Shown here piece after piece: positions 54,444 to 63,304 of a stretch of DNA of 64,000 nt (position 1 is its first letter; every line of letters begins with the position of its first letter). The notes below the pieces were generated by a model. The model was not told the origin of the DNA and ran no database searches. It saw nothing but the letters and a program-made list of their open reading frames with translations. Both the position numbers and the translations under genes were made by a program. The DNA is from Desulfovibrio sp. (GTDB lineage Bacteria; Desulfobacterota; Desulfovibrionia; Desulfovibrionales; Desulfovibrionaceae): positions 19,856 to 83,855 of the forward strand of contig JAIKXS010000078.1 of the NCBI GenBank assembly GCA_024683955.1, in the 5' to 3' direction.

Positions 54444-54800
54444 TCAAAGGGCTCCATCCCCCAAAATATCAGGGGCGAGAACCCACCCCTTCTTTGAATC
54501 GTGGCAGGCTGCGACACGCGTGCGCCGGGATCCCTGAAGATACGCTTCCTTACACGGCATATCGAGGGCGGAATAATAACTTCTCCCCACGGTTACTGTC
54601 GCCGTACCGTACTGCGTATTCATAAACGTTTGGGTTGCTCCCTCATAGTTGTTGCCAATAAAGTCTGCGATCTGACTGTCCAGAGGCTGCTGTTCGAGTT
54701 GCGTCTCATGCGACATCGCTGTGGTCTCACGTTTTGCCGCGCACCCCTGGGTAAGAACAAGCAGAGTCAGAACAAATAAGAAAAAACATGATCTGTGCAT
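54444..54800 (-). CDS. Small putative lipoprotein
   Basis: A 118-residue protein from ATG 54800. The signal sequence (CFFLFVLTLLVLTQGC) ends in a lipobox cysteine at about residue 20. The mature part is Gln/Thr-rich, with two further cysteines (MPCKEAY and AACHDSK). I recognise no family. It is the first gene on the minus strand before the KpsE-like gene and may be an envelope component of the capsule apparatus, but the 190-bp gap leaves this open. Confidence 0.65.
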   Translation of the reverse strand: MHRSCFFLFVLTLLVLTQGCAAKRETTAMSHETQLEQQPLDSQIADFIGNNYEGATQTFMNTQYGTATVTVGRSYYSALDMPCKEAYLQGSRRTRVAACHDSKKGWVLAPDILGDGAL

Positions 54801-55021
54801 AATACGGAATACTCCAGGATATTCTCCGGACAAGCAGGGAAAAGCCCCAGAAAACGCTTCAACGGAAATTCAAAATCACATCAAAGACATGAGAGTATAC
54901 GCCTTCAGCCTATTTCAGTCAAAAAAAGCCCGGCGAATAAAAATATCCGCCCTTTCTCAGGTGCAAAAAACAGTCTTCCGTTAACGGATCTCCGACGGCC
55001 GCATAGACCACCGGTTCCAGA

Positions 55022-55786
55022 TTATGAGGATATCTGCCGTCGTTCAAAAAGGGCCATATATTCCTGATTGCCTTTCGGCCCGGTAATCTTTGACGGAAGA
55101 AGGGTCAGAAGACGGAGATCAAGCTGGTCCCGGCAGAAGGTTACGATTTTCTCGCACGCTCGCTCCCTGGCCGCGGCATCTTTGACAACACCGCGGACGG
55201 TTTCATTCGGCCCCAATTCAAACTGGGGCTTGATAAGAAGCGCAAGACGTGCGGAATGCCTCAGCCAGCCAAGACATGGAGGCAGGACAAGGGTCAGGGA
55301 AATGAAGGAGACGTCTGCGACCAGTAAATCCACGAGCTCAGGAATAAGATCAGCGGGTGGGCAACGGAGATTCACACCCTCTCGGCTGATGACGCGCGGA
55401 TCCCTGCGCAGTTTTTCATGAAGCTGGTTATGCCCCACGTCAATTGCGTAGACCTTTGCCGCTCCGTGCTGAAGAAGACAGTCGGTAAAGCCACCGGTTG
55501 ACGCTCCGCAGTCAAGGCAGACCAGACCGTCTACCGAAAGAGATGTTGCCTCAAGAAGCGTCAGGAGCTTGTAGGCACCACGGCTGACAAAGCGCTCTTT
55601 CGTACGCAAAAAAAAGAGGGTGCCTTCTCCGTAGAGATGCCCTGGTTTATCAACCACGCCCCCCGGCCCACCATCCTCAAGCAAAAAGACTTCTCCCGCC
55701 ATGATCAGCCGTTTGGCCTGTTCTTTTGAGGGGGTGAGTCCCTGCATAAAGGCAAGCTGATCCGCCCTATATTTTTTCTGTGCCAT
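55022..55786 (-). CDS. tlyA: TlyA-family rRNA methyltransferase
   Basis: A 254-residue TlyA/hemolysin-A-type protein: an N-terminal S4 RNA-binding domain (ADQLAFMQGLTPSKEQAKRLIMAGEV) and an FtsJ-like SAM methyltransferase (LDCGASTGGFTDCLLQHGAA, then DVSFISL). TlyA 2'-O-methylates 16S/23S rRNA. ATG 55786 is chosen because the S4 domain starts there. It is divergent from the zinc operon. Confidence 0.92.
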   Translation of the reverse strand: MAQKKYRADQLAFMQGLTPSKEQAKRLIMAGEVFLLEDGGPGGVVDKPGHLYGEGTLFFLRTKERFVSRGAYKLLTLLEATSLSVDGLVCLDCGASTGGFTDCLLQHGAAKVYAIDVGHNQLHEKLRRDPRVISREGVNLRCPPADLIPELVDLLVADVSFISLTLVLPPCLGWLRHSARLALLIKPQFELGPNETVRGVVKDAAARERACEKIVTFCRDQLDLRLLTLLPSKITGPKGNQEYMALFERRQISS

Positions 55787-55831
55787 GGAATGCCCCAGGA
55801 AACGGACTTCCGCGACTAAGCGGAAAGATGG

Positions 55832-55860
55832 TTGACAAAAATGCAATAAAATATCATATC
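55832..55860 (+). promoter_or_regulatory. Possible promoter with Zur-like palindrome upstream of the zinc operon
   Basis: TTGACA at 55832-55837 is followed by TGCAATAAAATATCA (55842-55856), an imperfect palindrome sharing about 10 of 15 positions with the TGTTATAATATAACA-type Zur box by my count. A weak -10 (CATATC) lies 17 bp from the -35. The gap is divergent between tlyA and the ABC ATPase gene. Confidence 0.35.
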
Positions 55861-55970
55861 TTTCTGGTCATGCGTCTGAAATATCATTTTCATGGCGTGT
55901 CAGAATCGCGTGCAGACGAACCTTACGCGTCTTGCGAGAACCGTCCACCTTAAGAAAGAGGCAAAAATTC

Positions 55971-56747
55971 ATGCCCGAAACCCTCGCGACACAAATACAG
56001 GAGGGACTTCCCCCTCTTGCTGTTTCCATGCAGGATGTCCACTTCCACTGGCCCGGTCAGGCGGAAGATATTTTGAGTATTCCAAGCTTTTCCGTCCATC
56101 GGGGAGAGCACATCTTCATTGCAGGTCCGAGCGGTTCTGGCAAAAGCACACTTCTCAGTCTTGTTGCAGGCATCATTCTGCCAACGAAGGGAACAATTGT
56201 CATCAACGGCCGCAGTATGAGCTCAATCGGCAAGGCAGAGCGGGACCTCTTCCGAGGAGATCACATAGGCTTTATTTTTCAACAGTTCAACCTTATCCCC
56301 TATCTCTCCGTTGTGGAGAACGTGCTTCTCCCAGTCCGTCTTTCCGAGATTCGGCAAAAACGCTGCGAAGACGCCTGCGGCTCCCCCGAGGAACAGGCCC
56401 ACAGACTTCTTTTGGATCTTGAGCTTTCCTGCGCCCTCTGGGACAAGCCCGTGCACGCTCTCTCGGTCGGACAGCAGCAGCGGGTTGCCGCTGCAAGAGC
56501 TCTTTTGGGGCATCCGGAGCTTCTGATCGCCGATGAACCCACATCTTCCCTGGATGAGGACAGGCGTGGACTTTTCTTGCAGCTTCTTCTGGCTCAGTGC
56601 AACAAGGCAGGCTCAACACTGCTTTTTGTCAGCCACGACAAAACACTGGCCGGCGCATTCTCCAGGGTTGTCTTCCTCAACGACATCAATCAGGCTCAGA
56701 CCGCGCCCCTGAACGGGACGACATCTCCTGAAAGGGGCACAAAATGA
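55971..56747 (+). CDS. ABC transporter ATP-binding protein (LolD/MacB type)
   Basis: A 258-residue ATPase. Walker A is GPSGSGKSTLL, the Q-loop is FIFQQFNLIP, the signature is LSVGQQQRVAAARAL and Walker B is LLIADEPTSSLDE. This is the MacB/LolD subgroup, which energises mechanotransmission rather than substrate uptake. ATG 55971 follows a GAAAGAGGC. It overlaps the permease by 4 bp. In Pseudomonas aeruginosa a Zur-controlled operon (PA4063-PA4066) has the same ATPase, permease and DUF3299 order, which is my reason for linking it to zinc. Confidence 0.92.
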   Translation: MPETLATQIQEGLPPLAVSMQDVHFHWPGQAEDILSIPSFSVHRGEHIFIAGPSGSGKSTLLSLVAGIILPTKGTIVINGRSMSSIGKAERDLFRGDHIGFIFQQFNLIPYLSVVENVLLPVRLSEIRQKRCEDACGSPEEQAHRLLLDLELSCALWDKPVHALSVGQQQRVAAARALLGHPELLIADEPTSSLDEDRRGLFLQLLLAQCNKAGSTLLFVSHDKTLAGAFSRVVFLNDINQAQTAPLNGTTSPERGTK

Positions 56748-58045
56748 AACGACTCCTCTTTCTTCTCAGGCTTGCGGGCAAGAGTGCCTGGAACAGACGG
56801 GGGACACTCATTCTGGTTGTCTTTTCCATCCTGCTCTCAACCACACTTTTGCTCGGCATTGAAAAGGTGCGCACCCAGGTAAAACAGAATTTTGTACAGG
56901 CGGTATCCGGAACGGATCTCGTTGTTGGAGCCCGGGGCGGCGAGGTTGAACTCATGCTCTATGCCGTCTTTCACCTGGGCGGGACACAGCAGACAATGCG
57001 CTACGAAACCTTCAAAAAAATAGCGGCCATGCCGGAAGTAGAATTTGCCATCCCCATTTCTCTCGGGGACTCCCATATGGGGTATCCCGTTGTGGCAAGC
57101 AATGCATCCCTCTTCAGGTATTATCAATTTCATCAGGGGCGTCACATACACATTCTGAAAGGAAGTGAGCCAAAGGACCTCTTTGACCTTGCTCTCGGAA
57201 GTGACGTGGCCAAAAACCTTGGCTACGATGTCGGATCTAAGCTAAAACTCAGCCACGGAAGCAGCGAAAGAACATCCCACTCCGAAAAAAAACACAGCCA
57301 TGAACATTCTGAGATTTTTACGGTGACGGCGGTTCTTGAAGCGACGGGGACACCTCTGGACAACAGTCTTATGATCACCCTCGGGGCCATGGAAGCGATC
57401 CATGCACATAAGACAGACGGAGAAGAGCACGACCACCATGAGTCAGGGCATGCAGCGCATGAAGATGCGCATCACCATGAGCACCATCTTCCTAAGGCAC
57501 TGACGGCCACACTGGTTGGCCTCAAACATAAAAATTCCGTTTTCAAGGTTCGCCGCGAACTCCGCGCCTTTGAGGAAGAAGCTCTGAGCGCCGTCATGCC
57601 TGGGGTTGTCATGGACAGCATCTGGAGCATGCTTGGCAATGTTGAAAAGGTTCTCATCCTTATATCCTCTTTTGTGACGGTTTCCGGCCTCGCGGGGCTC
57701 TGCGCCGTAATCCTTGCGGGACTCGGCGAACGGAGACGGGAGCTCGCCATTCTGCGCTCTGTTGGGGCAAGGCCGCTTGACATCTTGGTCCTCCTTGTAA
57801 GCGAGGGCATGCTCCTTGTCGGATGCGGCATTCTCGGTGGACTCGCGACGCTCTACCTTCTCTTCCTGTTCATAGCCCCCTATGCAGCAAGCGTATACGG
57901 AATTTTTCTTGATCTCACCGTCCCGTCAAGCCGTGAATGGATGATTCTCGCGGCCATATTCCTTGCGGGAATCATCACAAGTCTCATTCCCGCCTGCCGG
58001 GCCTACAGACTCAGCCTTACGGATGGGCTCAATGTCACAAGATAG
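56744..58045 (+). CDS. FtsX/MacB-type permease with histidine-rich insert
   Basis: A 433-residue permease. One N-terminal membrane segment (GTLILVVFSILLSTTLLLG) precedes a large periplasmic domain, and three more lie near the C-terminus (LILISSFVTVSGLAGLCAVIL, LLVSEGMLLVGCGILGG, MILAAIFLAGIITS). The periplasmic domain carries two histidine clusters, one at about residues 168-190 (HSEKKHSHEHSE) and one at about 217-247 (HKTDGEEHDHHESGHAAHE then HHHEHH), typical of zinc-handling proteins. Overlaps at both ends point to one transcript with the ATPase and the fusion gene. It probably moves or senses Zn or a Zn chelate at the envelope. Confidence 0.88.
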   Translation: MKRLLFLLRLAGKSAWNRRGTLILVVFSILLSTTLLLGIEKVRTQVKQNFVQAVSGTDLVVGARGGEVELMLYAVFHLGGTQQTMRYETFKKIAAMPEVEFAIPISLGDSHMGYPVVASNASLFRYYQFHQGRHIHILKGSEPKDLFDLALGSDVAKNLGYDVGSKLKLSHGSSERTSHSEKKHSHEHSEIFTVTAVLEATGTPLDNSLMITLGAMEAIHAHKTDGEEHDHHESGHAAHEDAHHHEHHLPKALTATLVGLKHKNSVFKVRRELRAFEEEALSAVMPGVVMDSIWSMLGNVEKVLILISSFVTVSGLAGLCAVILAGLGERRRELAILRSVGARPLDILVLLVSEGMLLVGCGILGGLATLYLLFLFIAPYAASVYGIFLDLTVPSSREWMILAAIFLAGIITSLIPACRAYRLSLTDGLNVTR

Positions 58046-59228
58046 AGGAGCATGTCTCACGGCCGTCTGCCTTCTTCTGGGACTCTTTCTTTTCTTTTTC
58101 CAGGATTATTCCATGGCGGAGCCTCTTCCCGTCTCCTGGGAGGATCTGCTCGGTGACGAAGAAAAAGCAGTGAAGCCGAGCCAGGGATCAGGCAAGGACG
58201 GGGTTGGAACCAATAGCAGGCTCGACAAGCGGGAAATCCGCATCAGGGGCTTTGTAGTGCCCATTGAACGGGATGAGGAACGAAAACTTACTCAGTTTCT
58301 TCTCGTCCCCTATTTCGGGGCCTGCATACACGTTCCGCCTCCACCGGAAAACCAGATTATCACCGTTATTCCGGAAAGAGGCCTCCCGGACGTCAAGGCC
58401 ATGGACCAAATCACCGTCGAGGGAGTCCTCTCGCTTGAAAAGCGAGACTCTGAAGGGCCGGGGAGCGTCTATCTTTTAACCCGTGCCTGCACCATAGACG
58501 ATTCCTCTTCTGCCCTCCCGTGGAAGGCCATACTAATTGCGGCATTTTGCGCATTTTCCGTGAGTCTCGGCTTCATACTGCCTACAGGCTCGTGGAGTCC
58601 GCGGCAGGAGGCCTTTGCGGTCATCACCGGCTTTTCTGCAGGTATGATGCTGGCCCTCGGCGTCTCGGGCCTGGGGATCCGCCTTTCGGCACAGGGAGCT
58701 CTTCTCTTCCTTGCAGGCGGAGCCTTCATGCTTCTACTCCGGGCTTTCACGCACCATACTCACGAAATTTCCGCGCGCCCGTCCCTGCTTACTCGTACGA
58801 CTCTTGCCATCGCCATTCATAATCTGCCTGAAACATTCTTCGTTCTCAGTACAAGCATTGGCGATCTGACTCTAGGCGCCCTCATTTCAGCAACAATGAT
58901 GGCCCATAACATTCCACTCGGCCTTTCGGTAGGGCTTTTTGCCATGGAGAAAACCTTTGCACGGCGCATGATCTACATAACCCTCGCGAGCATTCTCCCC
59001 CTGCTTTTGGCCGTCATGATCTACCAGCACTGTCGAAATTTTTTTCCGCTGGAAACCATTCGATACTGCTATCCGTTTGCTGGCGGAGCCCTCTGCGTCA
59101 TAGCGCTTCGAGAACTTCTTCCGACAGCTCACGCCGCATCCAAAAACAGGGCTATTTTTTCTTTTGTCCTTGGTGTCCTTTTTTTATTTCTTATGATATT
59201 TCTTTTTTTGTCATTCTCCCCCACGTAA
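58032..59228 (+). CDS. DUF3299-ZIP fusion protein
   Basis: A 398-residue protein joining two modules usually separate. After an N-terminal hydrophobic segment (LTAVCLLLGLFLFFF), residues about 50-150 are a DUF3299 domain (IRIRGFVVPIERDEERKLTQF, YFGACIHVPPPPENQII). Residues about 160-398 are a multi-pass ZIP metal transporter with IHNLPETFFVLS and MMAHNIPLGLS, the expected metal-binding helix pair. The ZIP part would import Zn2+ or Mn2+ across the inner membrane and DUF3299 would face the periplasm. ATG 58032 overlaps the permease end by 14 bp. Confidence 0.85.
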   Translation: MSQDRGACLTAVCLLLGLFLFFFQDYSMAEPLPVSWEDLLGDEEKAVKPSQGSGKDGVGTNSRLDKREIRIRGFVVPIERDEERKLTQFLLVPYFGACIHVPPPPENQIITVIPERGLPDVKAMDQITVEGVLSLEKRDSEGPGSVYLLTRACTIDDSSSALPWKAILIAAFCAFSVSLGFILPTGSWSPRQEAFAVITGFSAGMMLALGVSGLGIRLSAQGALLFLAGGAFMLLLRAFTHHTHEISARPSLLTRTTLAIAIHNLPETFFVLSTSIGDLTLGALISATMMAHNIPLGLSVGLFAMEKTFARRMIYITLASILPLLLAVMIYQHCRNFFPLETIRYCYPFAGGALCVIALRELLPTAHAASKNRAIFSFVLGVLFLFLMIFLFLSFSPT

Positions 59229-59429
59229 TCTTTTCCCGCATTCGGCCAAGGGGAAGAATAAACAAAGGCAGATCTCTCTTATACTCTTCATAATGATTAT
59301 TCATGATTGCTAACACCAAGAAATCTTTTAATTTATATATAAAATTACACTCAACTAGACGTATAACAATAGTGATGTTGTCGTTACACCTCCACGATTC
59401 ACAACTCTGCTGTCTTTAATAGAGGAAAT
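59229..59429 (+). promoter_or_regulatory. AT-rich leader of the zur-like gene with inverted repeat
   Basis: About 200 bp, much more AT-rich than its surroundings. It contains ATAAT-G-ATTAT at 59290-59300, a perfect 5-1-5 inverted repeat inside TCATAATGATTATTC, which resembles Fur/PerR/Zur boxes. Autoregulation of the downstream gene is plausible. Confidence 0.4.
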
Positions 59430-59885
59430 ATGAATTCAAAAATATCCCAGAATAATATTATTGACACCATTGAGAAAACCTGCAAAGACTGCGGAGATCG
59501 ACTAACTTCGCTCAGAAAATCTATTATTACTCTTATGATAAATGAAAACAGACCATTAAAAGCCTACGAAATTATTGAAAAAATGCGTGACAATGGAAAA
59601 AGATTAACGCCAACAACTGTATATAGAGTTTTGGATTTTTTAATAGAAAAAGGATTTGTGCATAGAATAAACTATTTAAATGCATTTATAATTTGCAAAG
59701 AAAATCATAAAAAAAGTCCATATATACTATTTGTATGCTCATCATGCGAAAATACTATTGAGATAAGTAATAAGAATATAATAGAAACAATTCAAGATAA
59801 TATAAACAGCATTGGGTGTATCGCTGATAATGAATGTATTGAAATCTGTGGGACATGCAATTCATGTCTCTCAGCGAAGAAATAA
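59430..59885 (+). CDS. zur: Fur-family repressor, Zur-like
   Basis: A 151-residue metalloregulator. Its DNA-binding half reads CGDRLTSLRKSII ... RPLKAYEIIEKM ... TPTTVYRVLDFLIEKGFVHR, the Zur rather than Fur version (YRVLDFL and HRI-NAFI). The C-terminal half has FVCSSC and CGTCNSC pairs for the structural zinc. Codon use is extremely AT-rich compared with its neighbours, a sign of transfer. GAGGAAAT precedes ATG 59430. Its position right after the zinc operon supports the Zur call, though peroxide- or iron-sensing cannot be excluded. Confidence 0.82.
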   Translation: MNSKISQNNIIDTIEKTCKDCGDRLTSLRKSIITLMINENRPLKAYEIIEKMRDNGKRLTPTTVYRVLDFLIEKGFVHRINYLNAFIICKENHKKSPYILFVCSSCENTIEISNKNIIETIQDNINSIGCIADNECIEICGTCNSCLSAKK

Positions 59886-59967
59886 AAAATACGGATACGC
59901 CTGATGAATTTCTATGAAAGGGAATGCACAGTCCGATCATTCGCTGTGTATCTACAAGGAGTTATCC

Positions 59968-61686
59968 ATGCCACTCAAAGTCGTTGTTATCGGAGGAGTT
60001 GCCCTAGGCCCCAAGGCAGCGTGCCGCTGCCTGCGCCTTGCGCCTGATTCCGAGCTGACACTGGTAGATGAAAACACCTATATCTCCTATGGCGGCTGCG
60101 GCCTGCCATACTATGTGTCAGGTGAGATCCAGACACTTGATGCGCTGCGCTCAACAAACTATCAGGTTGTACGGGATCCCGAATTTTTCCGTCGCATGAA
60201 GGGTTTTAACGTTCTGAACCAGACCCGGGCAATTTCTCTCGACAGAAAGAAAAAAGCAGTCAGGGTAAAAAATCTCGCCACCGGCCAGGAGCAGGAACTT
60301 CCCTACGACAAGCTCGTCCTTGCCACAGGCGCCCGCCCCCGTGTCCCGAACATTGAGGGGCGTACGTTGGAAAATGTTCACACCCTCACACGCCTTGAGG
60401 CCGCTGACGTCATGCGCAAGGCCTGTGAAACAGGCTCTGTCACAGACGCAGTGATTGTAGGGGGGGGCTTCATCGGACTCGAAAGCGCCGTGGCGCTCGC
60501 CGACATGTGGGGCGTCAACGTGACAGTCCTTGAGGTCAATTCCCATCTTATGAGCGGTGTACTTCCGAATACCATGGGGCTCATGGCCGAAACCGATCTC
60601 AAAAAACACAATGTCCGTGTGTGTCCGAACGAAAAGACACTGCGTCTGGAGGGGAAGAACGGAAGCGTTTGTCGCGTCATTACCGACAAACAGTCCATTG
60701 ACGCACAGCTTGTTATCTTTGCGGCAGGATTCATCCCCAACAGCGAACTGGCGAGAGACGCAGGCCTTGAAACAATTGCCAACGGTGCCATCGTGGTTGA
60801 CGAATACCTTAGGACCTCAGATCCCGACATCTACGCTGGAGGTGACTGTGCCTCCATTAAGAACATCATCACGCAAAAGCACGGCTACCTCCCTCTTGGC
60901 AGTATGTCGAACAGGCAGGGGCGTGTTATCGGCACAAACCTGGCCGGGGGCACTGATACATTTCCCGGCTATGTCGGAACGTGGTGCATAAAACTCTTCG
61001 ATATCTCCATCGCTGCCGCCGGGCTCACTGTAACCAATGCACGCAGGGAGGGGTTCGATGCAATAAGTGTCTGCGCCGAACAGCTTGACAGGGCACATTT
61101 CTATCCGGAAAAGGATATGATGGCCCTTGAGATTGTGGTTGAAAAAGGGACACGCCGGGTGCTTGGCATGCAAGGGGCAAGCAGAAACGGACACGGCTTG
61201 AAGGCAAGGATTGACGCCGTGGCCGCAGCTCTGCAGTACGCAAAACCAACTGTTAACGACATCTCCAATCTGGAGGTTGGCTACGCACCGCCTTTTGCCG
61301 CGGCGATGGACATCGTGAACGCTGTCGCAAATACGGCTGATAATGTCCTCTCTGGACGCTTCACGCCTATAGACGCAACAGAATTCACTAAACTTTGGCG
61401 GGAGCGGGACAAGAACAATATTTTCTTTATAGACGCCCGGCCGGCCAAAGCCGGAAAGGAAATGGAAGCCAGAAATCCCGAATGGCATGCAATTCCACTT
61501 GAGGAGATTGCCGACAGGCTCGACGAAATACCGAAAGACAGGGAAATAGCCATTATCTGCAACACTGGTCTACGTTCATACGACAGCTTGCTTATTCTTG
61601 CAAAGAACGGGATATGTAACGTGAAGAACTCCATGGGCGGTATGCAAGCCGTAAAGCAGATGGGGCTCGACGAATTTCTGCCATGA
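59968..61686 (+). CDS. CoA-disulfide-reductase-type flavoprotein with C-terminal rhodanese
   Basis: A 572-residue fusion. The N-terminal FAD/NAD(P) reductase has VVVIGGVALGPKAA and the active-site YGGCGLPYYVSG with its single Cys, plus VIVGGGFIGLESA and YAGGDCASI. The last 110 residues are a rhodanese with catalytic Cys in AIICNTGLRSYDS. CoADR-rhodanese proteins reduce CoA disulfide or per/polysulfides, which fits a sulfur-metabolising host. ATG 59968 follows AAGGAG. It is preceded by zur in the same direction and followed by a terminator-like hairpin. Confidence 0.9.
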   Translation: MPLKVVVIGGVALGPKAACRCLRLAPDSELTLVDENTYISYGGCGLPYYVSGEIQTLDALRSTNYQVVRDPEFFRRMKGFNVLNQTRAISLDRKKKAVRVKNLATGQEQELPYDKLVLATGARPRVPNIEGRTLENVHTLTRLEAADVMRKACETGSVTDAVIVGGGFIGLESAVALADMWGVNVTVLEVNSHLMSGVLPNTMGLMAETDLKKHNVRVCPNEKTLRLEGKNGSVCRVITDKQSIDAQLVIFAAGFIPNSELARDAGLETIANGAIVVDEYLRTSDPDIYAGGDCASIKNIITQKHGYLPLGSMSNRQGRVIGTNLAGGTDTFPGYVGTWCIKLFDISIAAAGLTVTNARREGFDAISVCAEQLDRAHFYPEKDMMALEIVVEKGTRRVLGMQGASRNGHGLKARIDAVAAALQYAKPTVNDISNLEVGYAPPFAAAMDIVNAVANTADNVLSGRFTPIDATEFTKLWRERDKNNIFFIDARPAKAGKEMEARNPEWHAIPLEEIADRLDEIPKDREIAIICNTGLRSYDSLLILAKNGICNVKNSMGGMQAVKQMGLDEFLP

Positions 61687-61808
61687 TTTGAAAGCACAAA
61701 GTATGTTACCCCGTCATCGCTTTCCCAAAAGACACCGAGGAAAGATGCCTTGAATCAGCTGATAAACAGGTCTTTCGCACCTCTTTTCAGCAGGACAGCC
61801 GCCATACG

Positions 61809-61839
61809 AAACCTCCTGAGAAATCAACAGGGGGTTTCT
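61809..61839 (+). terminator. Probable intrinsic terminator
   Basis: AAACCTCCTG pairs with CAGGGGGTTT (one G-U pair), followed by CTTT. It lies about 120 bp after the flavoprotein stop. The T-tract is short, so strength is uncertain. Confidence 0.5.
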
Positions 61840-62360
61840 TTATGCCCGTACGTCAGAAAAAACAGCCAGCGAGATGGGAAAACGCGGGCATGGGCAGTTG
61901 GCATCCCCCCCCCGTCCCACCTGGCTTGCTTCAGTTCTTCAATCCGCTCCGGTTCATATCAGAGAACACGGAGGATATTCTGTCTACGACGGAAACTTGA
62001 ACAGGGACAGCGGACAGCCTTCCATTGAGCCCTCGGATGGCTGAGAGCGTTTGAATTGGCGCACCCCAGACAGATGCAGAGCGATTTTTCTGCAGCGGCT
62101 CGAGCGGATCCTGCAGATTCGACGGGAATCCTGCCCCCCATTCCGGTTTCGTAGCGACCCTCCCTTCATCGGGAAAGACTGTCCCTAATCTCTGTGCCCT
62201 GCCCCATCCGATTCACGGAAGGAACCTACCCCATCATGCATACCAACTGGCGTTGGATTCCTCACAACAAGCCCCACTCCTCATCCACTCTGCAAAACGC
62301 CAGAGGGATTGCTCAAACATCCTTTCAAACCGCTGCACAGGCCGAAAAAATGGGAGCCAA
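61840..62360. other. Intergenic region without a supported gene
   Basis: About 520 bp. Open frames are short and none has a recognisable motif or a ribosome binding site I trust. The region lies between an apparently native gene and the insertion-associated end of the window. Confidence 0.45.
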
Positions 62361-63122
62361 TTACTTCCATCCCATGAACTTGGCCGCATTGTTGTACAAG
62401 ACATCCTCAAGCTGTACATCGTCAAGCCCACAGCTCAGGACACGCTGTATCTCAACCGTAGGATGATGAAAGGGGGAGTCTATTCCAAACATAATCCGCT
62501 CGGATCCCACACGTAAATAGGCATTTTTGATCTGACAGCCCATAGGCATCCCAGATGTTTCCAGAAAGAGATTGTCAAATTTTTTCGCCATTTTAATGGC
62601 TGCGTCTATATAAACCCCATGACCATGTCCCATATGCACCATAACAATGGGAACATTGGGGTGTCTTTCGGCAAGCAGGCCAATCTGCCATGGGAGTGAA
62701 AACGGAGGATGCCCGGAATGAATAAACACGGGACAACTGTATTCCTCGGCTATATCAATAATGGGATCTACGACCTCGGAATCAGCCACAAATGCATCAA
62801 AGAGCGGCTGCATTTTAACTCCCGCAAAATGCTGATCCCGCAGGCAGTGTTCAAGCATATCGTATGCAGCCTGCCCCAAATTTGCATTGACCCAGCATAA
62901 TGGAACTATTCTTGACGGAAACTTTCGGCGGGCATTCTCTACCTCATCATTCAGTGTACATCCAGCAGAACACAGTATAGTTTTTTCAATTGCATAGGTA
63001 TCCATTTGTTCAATCAGCGCATCCACGGTAAAATTAACGTGAAACGGATCACCAAAAAAACCAATATGAGAGTGGGCATCAATTTTTCGAAAAGATCTAA
63101 AATGTGCAGATTTGTCAGACAT
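62361..63122 (-). CDS. Amidohydrolase-2 family TIM-barrel hydrolase
   Basis: A 253-residue metal-dependent hydrolase/decarboxylase. Barrel motifs are DAHSHIG (first metal pair), GVKMQPLFD, CPVFIHSGH, VMVHMGHG and GIDSPFHH (last metal Asp). The family includes ACMSD-like decarboxylases and lactonases, so the substrate is open. The start ATG 63122 (MSDKSAH) is preferred to upstream codons; no strong Shine-Dalgarno decides. It stands alone between an intergenic gap and the IS element. Confidence 0.8.
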   Translation of the reverse strand: MSDKSAHFRSFRKIDAHSHIGFFGDPFHVNFTVDALIEQMDTYAIEKTILCSAGCTLNDEVENARRKFPSRIVPLCWVNANLGQAAYDMLEHCLRDQHFAGVKMQPLFDAFVADSEVVDPIIDIAEEYSCPVFIHSGHPPFSLPWQIGLLAERHPNVPIVMVHMGHGHGVYIDAAIKMAKKFDNLFLETSGMPMGCQIKNAYLRVGSERIMFGIDSPFHHPTVEIQRVLSCGLDDVQLEDVLYNNAAKFMGWK

Positions 63123-63263
63123 TGAGAACTCCCTTGCCGCATGACATTGTTTATACATACTCCATGTAATCTGGATTCCCGTAATACCACACTAGGTTTT
63201 TGGCTGATTTATCAATAATTCTCGCCTAGATCGAGCCTTTTCTAAATTTATTCTTGCTATTTC

Positions 63264-63295
63264 CCCTAGTGATGTATTAGAATACATCACTAGGG
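63264..63295. repeat. Perfect 15-bp inverted repeat before the transposase
   Basis: CCCTAGTGATGTATT and its exact complement separated by AG. It lies 9 bp upstream of the transposase ATG and would form a strong hairpin. It may be part of the IS end or shield the transposase from outside transcription. Confidence 0.85.
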
Positions 63296-63304
63296 AGGGC
63301 AAAA

